Below the pieces are notes generated by a model. It did no database searches. It was not told the DNA's origin and saw nothing but the letters and a program-made list of their open reading frames with translations. Below are positions 39,826 to 43,702 of a stretch of 64,000 nt of DNA, piece by piece. How positions within the stretch are numbered: position 1 is the stretch's first letter; every line of letters begins with the position of its first letter. The stretch is taken from positions 2,914,001-2,978,000 of the forward strand of contig JAWNZC010000408.1 of NCBI GenBank assembly GCA_035771165.1, given 5' to 3'. Made by a program: the position numbers and the translations under genes. The DNA is from Paragorgia papillata (Eukaryota > Cnidaria > Anthozoa > Scleralcyonacea > Coralliidae).

Positions 39826-41251
39826 AAGTACAAAGTATAAAGTATAGTTTTACCTTAAAGTCTTATCCAAAACTCACTTATATATATATATATATATATA
39901 TAAATATATAAATATATAAATATATAAATAAATAAATATATAAATAACGACCCAAATAAATTACCTACCACATTACCGCTATTTAGCCCCCCCCCCCTTC
40001 TAATAAGCCCCCGGCCAAGTCCAGAAGCACTGGGAAAAAATATAAGCCCCCATGGGGCTAAATAGAGGAAATACGGTATTTCATAATCTAAAGGCCTGGC
40101 CAAACGCTTTCAACATTTCATTCAACATCGTTCAACATTGTTGAATTCAAACGTGATTCAACATGTTGAAAGCGTTTGGCCACCCCTGTTGAATGATGTT
40201 GAAGGTTGTTGAATGGTGTTCAAATTTTCGTTCAACACGCGTTCAACATTTCTATTGTTCTCAAAATGTTGAAAGGTGTTGAACGCATTTGGCCACATTT
40301 CATTCAACTTTGTTGAACAGAGGCATGCGCCATGCGGGATATTGTCGATTCCAGCTTTTGTGGTAGCCCGCGTTCAATTATTTGTCATAGTCATGAATGT
40401 TGAAGTGAACGATGTTGAATTCATTTGGCCACTCTTGCTTTCAACATTATTCAACATCGTTCAACAATGTTGAATGCGATGTTGAAAGCGTTTAGCCAGG
40501 CCTTAACCCGTTACACAACTGTTGTACAAGAATCTGTTAATCTTATCTAAATAAACAAATAACTAAATAAATGACTAAATAAATAAATAAATGACTAAAT
40601 AAATAAATAACTAACAAGTGATTCGTCTAATTCTCTAATCAGGAAGGGGAAGGTAACGGTAATCTAAGCAAATAGAAAGTCTCCGCAGGCACTATTCCAT
40701 AGATCTTATCGTAGCAAATGAGAGACTAGTCTTGCCCAAACAAGCTTGCGTGCCAGCACGTGGTTAAATCTTTGTCACCAGTAAAGTACTATCTCAAACT
40801 CATTAATAATTCATGAGGAAAACACAAAGGAAATCAGTACCGTGTCTGTGGCTTGGATATCGGAGGAAGAAATTACATAAATTAAGCAAACTTTACTTTG
40901 ATTTTCTCTTTAAATACTGATTTGTTTGAGATGCTATATCATACACTCGAAGGAGTGTTTCATCAGGCCTAGGATATCCAAACACTTTGACGTTTGTTGA
41001 AAACCGAGGCGAAGCCGAGGTTTTTGAACAAACTTCGAACCCTCAAAGTCATTGCGATGAAGCACGTATAAGTCAAATCATTATCACGGTTATGACCCCT
41101 AACAATAGTTTTAATCTTCTGAAACTACAATAAGACTCACTTCAGTCTCCTCATCTTCGATACCAATAAACAGTGAACTGTAGAAACTGGAATCCGATTC
41201 CACCGATAATTTTCTCGTTCCTAGACGCAACGAACTTGACCGACGACTCAT
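623..41251 (-). CDS. TRPM: TRPM-family cation channel gene, 18 exons, 3' end off the window
   Basis: Melastatin TRP channels are tetrameric plasma-membrane cation channels with a large cytosolic N-terminal MHR domain and six membrane segments. The exons seen here encode about 1035 residues from the start codon at 41251 to the beginning of the pore. Diagnostic segments in order are a CCCGR cysteine cluster, LVISVTGGAK, GAWIITGGTNTGVMKHVG, HFILVDNGT, LVLEGGPGT, DGSGRAADIVAF, DLAILKALLK, LALAWNRVDVA, LDECYRHDED, FEEIRQ and a GPK motif after S4. All intron phases match between neighbouring exons. One extra base in exon 17 breaks the frame. The segment order suits TRPM2-like members, in which the MHR1/2 cleft can bind ADP-ribose, but ligand and subtype are inference. 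Large introns are filled with repeats. Confidence 0.93.
798..1645. other. TRPM intron 17, left part: little recognised
   Basis: AT-rich sequence with a G run at 1059-1070. At 1180-1325 it matches a dispersed repeat also present near 40.8 and 41.9 kb (shared AGGAAAACACAAAGGAAATC). No exon seen. Confidence 0.5.
1646..1771 (-). other. exon-like open segment in TRPM intron 17
   Basis: ATG at 1771 opens 42 codons (starting MSGSILYKKHKDVCEDF, ending KLRRSE) to a GTGAGC donor, phase 0. The composition looks protein-like, but I do not recognise a family. It lies on the TRPM strand between exons 17 and 18, so it might be an internal alternative start, a captured exon or chance. Confidence 0.25.
2033..2190. 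repeat. degenerate CTACT/CCACT pentanucleotide array
   Basis: Imperfect ACTCC/ACTCT units. Together with the array at 2545-2755 they bracket an inverted-repeat element. Confidence 0.85.
2190..2546. mobile_element. dispersed foldback element, family X, copy 1
   Basis: Contains a hairpin built on GATGCACAGAGGACGTCACAAC and its complement, preceded by a segment with TCACGTCAGATCACGTCAGC. Nearly the same sequence recurs at 28858-29152 and, reversed, at 31053-31390. Non-coding. Confidence 0.75.
2546..2755. repeat. CTACT then GAGTA satellite, inverted halves
   Basis: About 75 bases of pure CTACT units are followed by GAGTA/GAGTGGA units, i.e. the reverse-complement motif. It ends some 40 bases from the donor of exon 17. 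Confidence 0.85.
2797..3061 (-). CDS. TRPM: TRPM exon 17, S3-S4, with a one-base frameshift
   Basis: Acceptor CTTTTCAG at 3062 and donor GTGAGT at 2796. The first part reads HLFEKFNLYVADTWNFVDIL; the rest, in another frame, reads CFGFAVASVLRFF, then FEAARIIYILDIIVFIVRSL and NRQIGPKLVMIKTM. Both neighbours require phase 0, yet the exon is 265 bases, one too many. The shift lies near 2970-2985 in a T-rich run. Either an assembly indel or a true disabling mutation. Confidence 0.9.
3150..3350. repeat. diverged direct repeat, copy 1 (second at 4205-4490)
   Basis: Both copies share GCGCTCATTATCCT, a TTTTTTGCATAAT-type stretch and CATTCATACATG-like ends, and they flank the foldback element at 3475-4002. 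Confidence 0.55.
3475..4002. mobile_element. foldback MITE with TTAA ends, copy 1
   Basis: Inverted arms start AGGGTATTGGCAATAAAAAT and end with its near complement, with TTAA on both sides, which suggests a piggyBac-type target. Related copies lie at 46098-46492 and 46975-47515. Confidence 0.65.
4561..4743. mobile_element. foldback element carrying a tRNA-like B box on both arms
   Basis: The arms (ACAGACGTTTGGTGGACGTT and its complement) meet around 4655. Each arm holds GGTTCGAACC next to CAACCTTCTAA, i.e. an RNA polymerase III B-box-like motif facing both ways. Half copies occur at 9855-9945 and 42783-42860. Confidence 0.7.
4769..5130. mobile_element. foldback MITE, family GCCCTAATCAAACGAGAACG, copy 1
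   Basis: The terminal inverted repeat is about 25 bases long. The interior is rich in ACTTGCG/CGCAAGT motifs that pair with each other. A second copy lies at 10058-10272. Confidence 0.75.
5333..5464 (-). CDS. TRPM: TRPM exon 16, S1-S2
   Basis: 44 codons, phase 0 at both ends. It encodes FSYIVFLLMFCYVMLMDF (S1) and IVEYVLMGWVVVLIFEEIRQ (S2), ending in the conserved EEIRQ just before the GTAAGT donor. The acceptor sits 62 bases past the 5' edge of a LINE fragment on the other strand. Confidence 0.95.
5527..5990 (+). mobile_element. 3' end of a non-LTR retrotransposon (CR1/L2-like)
   Basis: An open frame of 79 residues (5527-5766) reads NYNLRNS, NTLYLHNSFSYIVSHIWNEL and KSLAAFRNSI, the usual C-terminal tail of reverse-transcriptase ORFs of this class. 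It is followed by a 3' UTR ending in ATTCGTATTCGT. 5'-truncated; antisense to the TRPM gene, just upstream of exon 16. Confidence 0.8.
6083..7044. mobile_element. non-autonomous DNA transposon, TAAGGCCACGTTTACACTA ends
   Basis: The left end TAAGGCCACGTTTACACTA.ACGGTACGG is matched inverted at the right end (CCGTACCGTA.TAGTGTAACCATGGCCTA). No transposase seen in the interior. Confidence 0.65.
7045..8080. other. intron sequence, nothing recognised
   Basis: AT-rich. Contains AACC/AAAC-rich stretches near 7130-7160. A hydrophobic minus-strand open frame at 7802-8059 does not match any TRPM segment and lacks suitable splice sites. Confidence 0.5.
8081..8381. mobile_element. foldback MITE, family CATAGTCAATCGAGATATGG, copy 1
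   Basis: Terminal inverted repeat CATAGTCAATCGAGATATGG continuing through TCTGGAAACTCGGC. A shorter second copy with the same ends is at 42302-42545. Confidence 0.8.
8382..9719. other. intron 15 remainder, no gene seen
   Basis: A short TA repeat at 8634-8660 and a GGGTGGGTGGGTGG tract at 9603-9625. Otherwise AT-rich unique-looking sequence. Confidence 0.5.
9720..9826 (-). CDS. TRPM: TRPM exon 15, linker end and S1 entry
   Basis: Two bases plus 35 codons. It encodes the end of the acidic linker (DDDAVDVV) and FRFYEAPFTKFVSNV, the family 'FxTAPVVxF' motif that enters S1. Donor GTAAGT, phase 0. It was required by the phases of exons 14 and 16 and was found where expected. Confidence 0.92.
9855..9945. 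mobile_element. half copy of the tRNA-B-box foldback element
   Basis: Matches the right arm of the element at 4561-4743 (GCAGGTTCGAACCCTGT through GACGAACGTCTACCAAACG), without the left arm. It begins about 30 bases upstream of the exon 15 acceptor. Confidence 0.6.
10058..10272. mobile_element. foldback MITE, CTAATCAAACGAGAACG family, copy 2
   Basis: Same termini as 4769-5130 but with an unrelated interior of about 160 bases. Confidence 0.7.
10273..10962. mobile_element. non-autonomous DNA transposon, TTACAAGGAG ends
   Basis: Left end AAGGCCTGTTTACAAGGAG.TAGAGTTACCCTAGCACCCGGG pairs with the right end CCCGGGTGCTAGGGTAACCCTA.TCCTTGTAAGCAGGCCCTTA. The interior has no recognisable transposase. 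Confidence 0.7.
11090..11218. repeat. palindrome, arms about 55 bases
   Basis: GTGCATATGTACTCTATAAA and the following ACGTTTGACGT pair with the complement on the right; the loop is near 11155. Confidence 0.75.
11467..11746 (-). CDS. TRPM: TRPM exon 14, pre-S1 hydrophobic segment and acidic linker
   Basis: 93 codons plus 1 base. It begins ILLCVFCPFLIYPLIYF, the conserved pre-S1 hydrophobic stretch, then runs into a polar, acidic, Asn-rich linker (DEYDEEITEG, INSNTNGETVN, MTDQNGKEDQVEG). The linker is not conserved and is probably disordered. Acceptor TTTTGCAG, donor GTATGC. Confidence 0.92.
11803..12050. repeat. CCATTA-type satellite, part 1
   Basis: Tandem CCATTA/CCATCA hexanucleotides with a higher-order unit of about 36 bases. 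It lies in intron 13. Open frames across it are artefacts. Confidence 0.97.
12116..12770. repeat. CCATTA-type satellite, part 2
   Basis: As part 1, separated from it by about 65 unique bases. Ends some 25 bases from the donor of exon 13, so this short intron is nearly all satellite. Confidence 0.97.
12797..13022 (-). CDS. TRPM: TRPM exon 13, MHR4
   Basis: One base plus 75 codons. It encodes AYNVLDECYRHDEDYAQSLL, YLTCMDIAQLAGDQEFIAH and ILFNRLWMGTI, matching the TRPM 'LLDECYxxDExxAxxLL...CCQxLLxRxWxG' segment. The donor GTAGGA lies less than 20 bases from a large CCATTA satellite. Confidence 0.96.
13076..13160. repeat. fragment of dispersed family X
   Basis: Contains GTTGTCTGTTCAGTTAGAAATGCACAGATGACGTC-like sequence matching the core of family X (2190-2546). 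Confidence 0.5.
13278..13445. repeat. foldback element around GAAGGGCCTTCGCTCGAAAC
   Basis: Arms contain TAGTAAAGTTTGAG, CGTTTCGAGCGAAGG and CTCTGACGAAGG with their complements. A single arm recurs at 50566-50618. Confidence 0.75.
13775..14035 (-). repeat. 5S-rRNA-derived SINE-like repeat, copy a
   Basis: On the minus strand it contains TAGTACTTGGATGGGTGACC, preceded by GTTAAGCCCGGTTAGACGGG, closely matching the internal control region of 5S rRNA. It ends in the tail TTCTCCGGTTTTCCTCCCTT. Truncated relative to 5S rRNA and fused to a shared tail, so a retroposon rather than a 5S gene. Confidence 0.75.
14088..14319 (-). CDS. TRPM: TRPM exon 12, MHR3/4
   Basis: Encodes FPFLDVFTWAILSGKSELAK and then PISTALFATKLLKEM, typical TRPM 'xLxLWAVLxxRxExAxxFW...ALxAxKLLKxM'. 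Length 232 is 2 + 76 codons + 2. The donor AGAGTAAGT leaves GA, completed to Asp by exon 13. Confidence 0.95.
14499..14664. repeat. CAG/CAA trinucleotide array
   Basis: About 55 units of mixed CAG and CAA in intron 11. In the TRPM pre-mRNA sense it reads CUG/UUG. Confidence 0.97.
14752..14952. mobile_element. foldback MITE next to exon 11
   Basis: Ends TATAGACCCTTTTAATAAAGTA and its near complement TACTTATTAAAAGGGTCTATG. The interior contains repeated TTCTTTTCAATT. Confidence 0.7.
14988..15162 (-). CDS. TRPM: TRPM exon 11
   Basis: 58 codons plus 1 base. It encodes KKRGTKYVTSQLIGYVIEEL and then SYYLSNVRYFADPQRC. Similarity is modest (a 'DIGxVIEELMG'-like helix), but position, phase 0 start and phase 1 end fit exactly between exons 10 and 12. 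A foldback element ends about 40 bases past the donor. Confidence 0.82.
15257..16130. repeat. 27-bp minisatellite, about 30 units
   Basis: The unit is CATAACATCACCACTCATAC plus CACCATC, with rare shorter or single-base variants. The period is divisible by three, so all frames stay open on both strands. The resulting Thr/His/Ile or Gly/Asp/Met-rich ORFs are not genes. Located in intron 10. Confidence 0.97.
16161..16460. mobile_element. inverted-repeat element, TAATATCATGTTTGCAGG ends
   Basis: The left end pairs with CCCGCAAACATGAGATTA on the right. Inner arms carry CCTCCGTTGACGTCAAACC and its complement. Confidence 0.7.
16473..16857. mobile_element. inverted-repeat element, AAAAAGAGGTG ends
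   Basis: Arms include ACTGTCGTGGCAATAGAAGC and TTCCTAAAATATT with complements. A second small palindrome (CGTCCCGCTCGATTTGGGTC) is inserted in the right arm. Confidence 0.7.
17066..17200 (-). CDS. TRPM: TRPM exon 10
   Basis: 45 codons, phase 0 at both ends. It encodes LHNPMLTALLDDKADFVRLF and then LENGLSMSEFL, matching the family 'ALLLNRxDFVxLLLENG' helix pair. Acceptor CTATAG, donor GTGAGT. Confidence 0.94.
17581..17733. mobile_element. nested palindromic MITE
   Basis: AAGCCGGTTTTCC and GCGCGAAGCGACTT with complements on the right arm. Absent from the sister transposon copy at 61.4 kb, so it inserted later. Confidence 0.75.
17756..17899 (+). pseudogene. coding remnant shared by two transposon copies
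   Basis: Reads FFKFFMFSHSDDYVDVSNDF, then IALQTYLSHKRVFEKEL and EETGVPK before a stop. The copy near 61.9 kb has FRKFFIFSYSDEYVDVSNDF and FTLQTCLSHNQVFE. Differences are largely conservative, which suggests a once-selected exon. Family not recognised. Confidence 0.4.
18480..18540. repeat. fragment of the CAATCTCGT.CCCAGAG family
   Basis: CAATCTCGTACCCAGAGCC and CTCTGGGATAATCC match the ends of the elements at 43287-43702 and 59019-59226. Confidence 0.6.
18662..19267. mobile_element. mariner-type MITE, CAGTCAAACCTGTATTAAGC ends
   Basis: CAGTCAAACCTGTATTAAGC at the left and its complement at the right, each bordered by TA. The interior has repeated GTGTCCGCTTAA motifs. About 606 bases, no transposase. 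Confidence 0.8.
19437..19537 (-). CDS. TRPM: TRPM exon 9, ankyrin-like helices
   Basis: Two bases plus 33 codons. It encodes LTQLNLALAWNRVDVAESDI, the hallmark TRPM 'QLxLALAWNRxDIA' motif. Acceptor CTTTTAG, donor GTATTT. Too short to stand out as an open frame; found by motif and phase. Confidence 0.93.
20325..20560 (+). repeat. 5S-rRNA-derived SINE-like repeat, copy b, nested in the hAT
   Basis: Contains GTTAAGTTGGTCGGGCAGTGG then CTGGATGGGTGACCACCTGG, a 5S rRNA internal control region, followed by the shared tail CTTCCGGTTTTCCTCCCTCT and AAAATCAACACC. It lies downstream of the transposase stop. Confidence 0.75.
20801..24740 (-). CDS. hAT-family transposase, two exons (24740-24493, 23708-20801)
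   Basis: Predicted 1051 residues. Exon 1 (82 codons plus 2 bases, from MSAGSVSYETVL) ends at a GTAAAC donor; exon 2 starts after AATAG and restores the frame. Residues about 115-195 form a vertnin/OTU-like segment ending PNHFVPLLF. A TTF-type zinc finger follows (CLSC near 366-369). The RNase H-like core has ADEAADTS (Asp about 561), GQGYDGAGAV (Asp about 628), HCYSHRLNLAV, TRWVER, and the C-terminal dimerisation motif CECERTISALR (Glu about 996). These would be the DDE residues. It resembles ZMYM1-like/DUF4371 hAT proteins. The splice is inferred; exon 2 alone is open from 23692. Confidence 0.88.
25941..26019 (-). CDS. TRPM: TRPM exon 8, start of MHR3
   Basis: A short exon of 26 codons plus 1 base encoding VTIYRLDEGG and then DIDLAILKALLK, the classic TRPM 'VTVFxLDE...DLAILxALLK' segment. 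The donor is GTAGGA. The next intron contains the complete hAT transposon. Confidence 0.93.
26676..27017. mobile_element. foldback element, arms about 100 bases
   Basis: GTAGAATTTCGTTTCTTTGC through ATGACATCACACTGCATAATGA is repeated as the complement at the right. Located in intron 7. Confidence 0.8.
27018..27925. other. intron 7 sequence, nothing firm
   Basis: AT-rich. Around 27670-27750 there are two facing copies of a GCGGGCTAAAAT motif. No exon seen. Confidence 0.45.
27926..28200. mobile_element. fragment of the CAACCTCGTTCCCAGGGCC element
   Basis: Begins CAACCTCGTTCCCAGGGCC and shares GTAATGGCGGTCCC, ATGCAAAATCATT and AGAAAAGCAA motifs, in the same order, with the element at 44110-44605. 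Confidence 0.6.
28200..28784 (+). pseudogene. remnant of a second (BED-type) hAT transposase
   Basis: Around 28295-28455 the plus strand reads LALPYLSCPPSSVTSERVFS then TGNIVSKKRCALLPGNIG and LAFIKF, the C-terminal dimerisation region of Ac/ZBED-like hATs, including the SERVFS motif with the catalytic Glu. The right end GGAGTTTGCACACCTCTA looks like a hAT terminal repeat. The upstream part is lost. Confidence 0.75.
28858..29152. mobile_element. family X element, copy 2
   Basis: Same orientation as 2190-2546, with a shortened hairpin. Followed at once by a TAGTCACCGAAGTCGAGGTG palindrome. Confidence 0.75.
29152..29272. repeat. TAGTCACCGA palindromic repeat
   Basis: AATTAGTCACCGAAGTCGAG and ACCTCAG.CTCGGTGACTAATT-like complements, centre near 29210. 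Related palindromes lie at 13450-13530, 32150-32195 and 57016-57630. Confidence 0.65.
29273..30010. mobile_element. 740-bp element, family Y, copy 1
   Basis: Ends TTTTAGTATAATTTC and its complement GAAATTATACTAAAA. A highly similar copy lies inverted at 31409-32158. No transposase. Located 84 bases from exon 7. Confidence 0.8.
30094..30232 (-). CDS. TRPM: TRPM exon 7
   Basis: One base plus 46 codons between acceptor TTTTAG and donor GTAAGT. It encodes KNGKPIHIIDPSYIEM, VVEVFGEKNLEYVYCM and EDVLEDEKM. It is less conserved than its neighbours but joins in frame to exon 8, giving the family-type EKMVTIYRLDE transition. Confidence 0.88.
30398..30563 (-). CDS. TRPM: TRPM exon 6, nucleotide-pocket region
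   Basis: Encodes VPVVMLVLEGGPGTVKTM and then VVIDGSGRAADIVAF. These glycine-rich motifs line the MHR1/2 cleft in the family. Two-base remnants at both ends match exons 5 and 7. The exon is flanked at a distance by inverted copies of two repeat families. Confidence 0.95.
30845..31052. repeat. diverged fragment of family X
   Basis: Shares CATTTTCATTGGTTGTTG, GTGATCTATTA and CATGCCCCA with the left half of family X. Confidence 0.6.
31053..31390. mobile_element. family X element, copy 3 (reverse)
   Basis: Reverse complement of the copies at 2190 and 28858, including the central GACGTCA hairpin. Confidence 0.75.
31409..32158. mobile_element. 740-bp element, family Y, copy 2 (inverted)
   Basis: Reverse complement of 29273-30010 with few differences over its whole length. 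Together the two copies enclose exons 6 and 7. Confidence 0.8.
32195..32340. repeat. palindrome, family X related
   Basis: AAGACGCCACAGCGTGTAAAGAAC and its complement flank a short loop near 32235. Ends about 15 bases from the exon 5 donor. Confidence 0.65.
32355..32550 (-). CDS. TRPM: TRPM exon 5, MHR2
   Basis: 65 codons plus 1 base, starting in phase 0. It encodes LDSSHTHFILVDNGTVGQYG and then EIDLRAKVEEAI, the canonical TRPM HFLLVDDGT-type motif. The donor is GTTAGT. The leftover base is completed by exon 6. Confidence 0.94.
32634..33552. repeat. tetranucleotide satellite (ACCG/AACG/AAAC) filling intron 4
   Basis: Blocks of GACC, GGAAC, AAACA and a higher-order mix of ACCG and AACA units, with a pure AAAC block at 33363-33507. 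Because the units have four bases, the three frames give long open frames up to 324 codons on both strands; all are artefacts. Confidence 0.97.
33641..33783 (-). CDS. TRPM: TRPM exon 4, MHR1/2
   Basis: Two bases plus 47 codons. It encodes GTNTGVMKHVGEAVREM and then INVLGIATWGIVDRS, matching the family segment that follows the GAWI motif. The acceptor is at GATCAG and the donor is GTAGGT. It follows intron 3 and is joined to exon 5 across an intron made almost entirely of tetranucleotide repeats. Confidence 0.95.
33835..34190. repeat. dispersed repeat with GTGTTTTATCAGAT and TTCCTCATGAATTATTAATGAG
   Basis: A palindrome around 33880-33950, then three tandem copies of TGTTCATTAGTATTCTTTAT (33997-34075). 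The right part is the complement of segments at 1180 and 40800. Confidence 0.6.
34583..34800 (+). repeat. 5S-derived SINE-like repeat, copy c (tail only)
   Basis: Shares the tail CGGATTCTCCGGTTTTCCTC, CTCCGCAAAATCAACACC with copies a and b. The 5S-like head is degraded. Confidence 0.6.
34800..35586. other. intron 3, no gene seen
   Basis: AT-rich, with a pure C run of 23 bases at 35281-35303. Confidence 0.5.
35587..35785 (-). CDS. TRPM: TRPM exon 3, MHR1 core
   Basis: 66 codons plus 1 base. It encodes FVRLAEDTPVDSIMKL, then LVISVTGGAKSF, GLIKAAKSTGAWIIT. This is one of the most conserved TRPM stretches, part of the nucleotide-binding-like fold of MHR1/2. The donor GTGAGA leaves one base that is completed by exon 4. 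Confidence 0.95.
35800..36588. other. intron 2, no gene seen
   Basis: Contains a fragment (GGGCCCCTACTTGCTCCGGG and C-rich sequence, 36299-36355) like the ends of decayed hAT-type repeats. Otherwise unremarkable. Confidence 0.45.
36589..36834 (-). CDS. TRPM: TRPM exon 2, start of MHR1
   Basis: 82 codons, phase 0 at both ends. The acceptor follows ATTTAG and the donor is GTAAGT. It contains HAWIRDHFSKRDCIKF followed by EICCCGRFFSDH, the cysteine-rich motif that opens the TRPM homology region, and ends with GEIQFVGSANQ, which matches the family segment just before MHR1. Confidence 0.92.
37015..37292. repeat. direct repeat of about 90 bases, two copies
   Basis: 37019-37109 and 37196-37289 share ATGCTGGGGGAAATTGTTGG and GACGATTTTCGCAT.GTG then AGGACTTTTGTCCAGGATTG, separated by about 90 bases. 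Confidence 0.75.
37320..37690. mobile_element. inverted-repeat element, CATGTCCACAC/GTGTGAAC ends
   Basis: Paired motifs such as TCGTTTTCG, GAAAACG and a GTCCACACTACTGCAG core. Ends are not sharply defined. Confidence 0.45.
37692..37895. mobile_element. inverted-repeat element, GGCCGTGTTTACATGAATC ends
   Basis: GTGTTTACATGAA.CAGATTG is matched inverted by CAATC.GCTTCACGTATACAGGGCC; a second inner pair uses TTCATGTAAACAC. Confidence 0.6.
37896..38610. other. intron 1, unique-looking, nothing recognised
   Basis: AT-rich with several partial repeats of CAATATTGGG.GA. No exon or transposon ends seen. Confidence 0.45.
38612..38790. mobile_element. foldback MITE, TAAGGGGCTGTTCATATGAG ends
   Basis: The left end TAAGGGGCTGTTCATATGAG is matched by CTCATATGAACGGCCCCTTA at 38768-38788. 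Confidence 0.75.
39029..39435. mobile_element. non-autonomous hAT, 8-bp duplication AAAGTGCA
   Basis: Ends CATAGGCGTA and TACGCCTATG are flanked by AAAGTGCA at 39021-39028 and 39436-39443. The interior has G-rich and C-rich runs and an AAATGCCATTTCCTGCATTC segment also found near 48.1 and 58.2 kb. Confidence 0.85.
39768..39950. repeat. TA dinucleotide arrays and TAAA units
   Basis: About 55 bases of TA at 39768-39823, a second TA block at 39880-39901, then ATATAAATA units. Confidence 0.95.
40093..40503. mobile_element. foldback element, AAGGCCTGGCCAAACGC family, copy 1
   Basis: Built from repeated TTCAACATTGTTGAA-type motifs. Ends GGCCTGGCCAAACGCTTTC and its complement. Copies lie at 59717-59937 and 60287-60508. 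Confidence 0.8.
40798..41080. repeat. dispersed repeat (AGGAAAACACAAAGGAAATC)
   Basis: Shares about 45 bases with 1180-1280 and 41888-42010. Ends with a palindrome around GAAAACCGAGGCGAAGCCGAGG. Confidence 0.6.
41141..41251 (-). CDS. TRPM: TRPM exon 1 (form a), start codon
   Basis: The exon encodes 37 residues from the ATG at 41251, ending in EDEETE just before a GTGAGT donor. It is phase 0, as is the start of exon 2. The segment is rich in Ser and Arg (MSRRSSSLRLGTRKLSVES) and probably disordered. It is the ATG nearest upstream of the conserved exon 2, which is why it was chosen. Two alternative first exons lie further upstream. Confidence 0.75.
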
Positions 41252-41887
41252 GATGGTGCGTGTGTGTGAAATAAATAAAAAAGATAGTGAATAAATTTTC
41301 TCGAGAGTTGACCTTACAATAAACATCCTTTATATGAATGTACCCACGTCACGGCGGATGCACATACAATTAATATGAAGATCGTCGCATGGTAAATAAA
41401 AAGACGAAAGATTTCTTGCATGTAATTTACATTGGATTATACAAACTAAAATAGATGGTTTTCACTGATGTGTTTTTTCCCCTCCAAGATTCGAAATCTT
41501 TTATATTTTCTATTTTTTAACAATCGTGGCAGATGCATGGAATCCTTGGCATTTTCGCAATGTGCGTGGCTTCGTGAGCGAACGATATTTTGCGATACGT
41601 CTATAAACTGTGGTCACGGAATCTCTAAAATTGTTCCCTTGCGCTGAGTTTGTATTCTGTTAAACTGAAAAAACGGAAAATTAACACAAAATGTAATTTA
41701 GCTAATTCCTTTTCGTGTTCGTTTTTCAAAAGAATGCAATTTTACTCAACCTAAACCATACACCCCAGCTCGGCTTCACGCGTCTTTTGCCTTATTTATA
41801 CCATATTTGTAAAACTATATCTCACCATGCATATTTCATCAACACAGACGTGTATATATGCATGTGATGATTGTGATATATGCTTAA

Positions 41888-42010
41888 AATACTCATTAAT
41901 AATTCATGATGAAAACACAAAAGAAATCAATACCGTAGCAGTGGTTGTAAATCGGATACAGCATCGTCCTGATTTACATAAACTTTAGCTTCGATTTTCT
42001 CGGCTAAAAC
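41888..42010. repeat. dispersed repeat, further copy
   Basis: ACTCATTAATAATTCATGATG, then CCTGATTTACATAAACTTTAGC, matching 1180-1325. Confidence 0.6.
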
Positions 42011-42301
42011 AGACCGTATCCCCAAAATAGTTGGTGAACTTGATTACTTAGATGCATTTGTATTTTAAAAAAGAGCGAGCCGTAGTAAATCAAATACAGC
42101 TCGGCTGCTCATGCTGTACCTATTACTTAAAGTGCATATGACACGAAAACTAACTTTGTCTTATTTGAAAGAACACTTAAAATAACAAAGTAACATCTTT
42201 TGCAGTTTTCGTTTCCTTGCTTCGTTTTTTTGAGATATGACGATGTGACGTTATTTCGGGAATTTACATGGAACGTCGACTTAATGAATAGACCATTTGC
42301 A

Positions 42302-42545
42302 CATAGTCAATCGAGATATGGTCTGGAAACTCGGCAAACTTCAAAGCGCCTTTGTTTTAGGTTTATTAATATTTAAATAGCACGGTTGAGTGATTGAACT
42401 GAAACGTTGCTATTGGACAATTCGTTCATTATACTAATACAATGTGTTCAGTGACCGTGTACCGTGCACAAAAATGCATAAAGGCGAACAAAAAGATAGA
42501 CCAAAGACTTTAGCTGACTTCCAGACCATATCTCGATTGACTATG
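42302..42545. mobile_element. foldback MITE, CATAGTCAATCGAGATATGG family, copy 2
   Basis: Same ends and central sequence as 8081-8381, with an internal deletion of about 60 bases. Confidence 0.85.
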
Positions 42546-42547
42546 AT

Positions 42548-42692
42548 TTGCACGATGCATGACGAATGATGGTGTTAGGTGATTACAACTACCAGAATGC
42601 TTTGCCAGTTTCCTCTATTTATTAGCACTAGGATACTGGCAAAGCATCCTGGTAGTTGTAGTCACCCAACGCCATCGCACGTCATCGTGCAA
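42548..42692. repeat. foldback, GCATGACG.ATG and CTACCAG.ATGCTTTGCCAGT arms
   Basis: ACTACCAGAATGCTTTGCCAGT pairs with ACTGGCAAAGCATCCTGGTAGT; outer arms GCACGATG and CATCGTGC. Confidence 0.75.
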
Positions 42693-42782
42693 ATCATCTG
42701 TTATCATGTTACAATGTTAGTTGTTATAACTAAATATTACACAATAATTCCCAATCCCCAAGTTCTCTAACACACTAAACTG

Positions 42783-42860
42783 TAACAGACGTTTGTTGGA
42801 CGTTCGTCAAGCTCAATTATTCAGAAAATATTTCTGAGCCCCAGACAGAGTTCGAGTGGT
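42783..42860. repeat. half copy of the tRNA-B-box foldback element
   Basis: TAACAGACGTTTGTTGGACG through TCAGAAAATATTTCTGAGCCCC matches the left arm of 4561-4743. Confidence 0.55.
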
Positions 42861-43286
42861 AGCGTTTGCATATGGAGCACATATGCTACCACTTTGGGGC
42901 ACATGACTAGGAATTTGCAACCTTATAGCTCTCCATCTGAGCCTCTGTGGCTGAATTCTACCACGTGAAAGGACTTGAAATACCAGGGAAGTGCTGGAAA
43001 GAGGACTATAGAAATGTTATTTCCAGTCCAAGGACTAGAAAATAATATTTCTAGGCCTAGGACTTGAAATATGACGCCAAGAGCGCCTCGGACTGGAACG
43101 AATTTCTCGTACTTGAAAACCCGGTCTAGTCCTCATTGTCGGCCTTTAAATATTACTTCTCGTATATTTCACATGTGTTTTAACAGCCTCGTTTTGAAAT
43201 TGGGAAAGCGGGAAAAGGTCCAGGCTTGATTTCCAGCCGTATCTCGGGCCCCGGTTCCTTCCTCCCCCGAATTCATGGCTGGACTC

Positions 43287-43702
43287 CAATCTCGTTCCCA
43301 GAGCCCACGTTCCCCACCCGGGAAACGAGAGACTCTGGGATAATCCGTTTACAAATCACAGGATTCTTGTTATTCCGGTTGAGGTACGCATGCTAAATAT
43401 CCGAGCAGAATCTGGATAGTTTGTTCTCCTTGTTTGACTTTGTCCAAACAAGTCAATGGGGTTGCTGGCGAAGCTCGAATTACAGCATCTACACACATAC
43501 GGCGAAGATATCGATCGCGGCAACGTCTTCACTGGAGTCTTGTCGTCCGACATCTTGTTATTTTGGTTTTATTAATTCTACTTCCGGTCACTTCAGACCA
43601 ACTCATGCTCACTATTCAGCCAATAACGTAACGATTTGAAACGGATTATCCCAGAGTCTCTCGTTTCCCGGGTGGGGAACGTGGGCTCTGGGAACGAGAT
43701 TG
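43287..43702. mobile_element. inverted-repeat transposon, 10-bp duplication GGCTGGACTC
   Basis: Arms of about 60 bases begin CAATCTCGTTCCCAGAGCCC and run through CTCTGGGATAATCCGTTT. GGCTGGACTC occurs directly on both sides (43277-43286 and 43703-43712). No transposase. Confidence 0.8.
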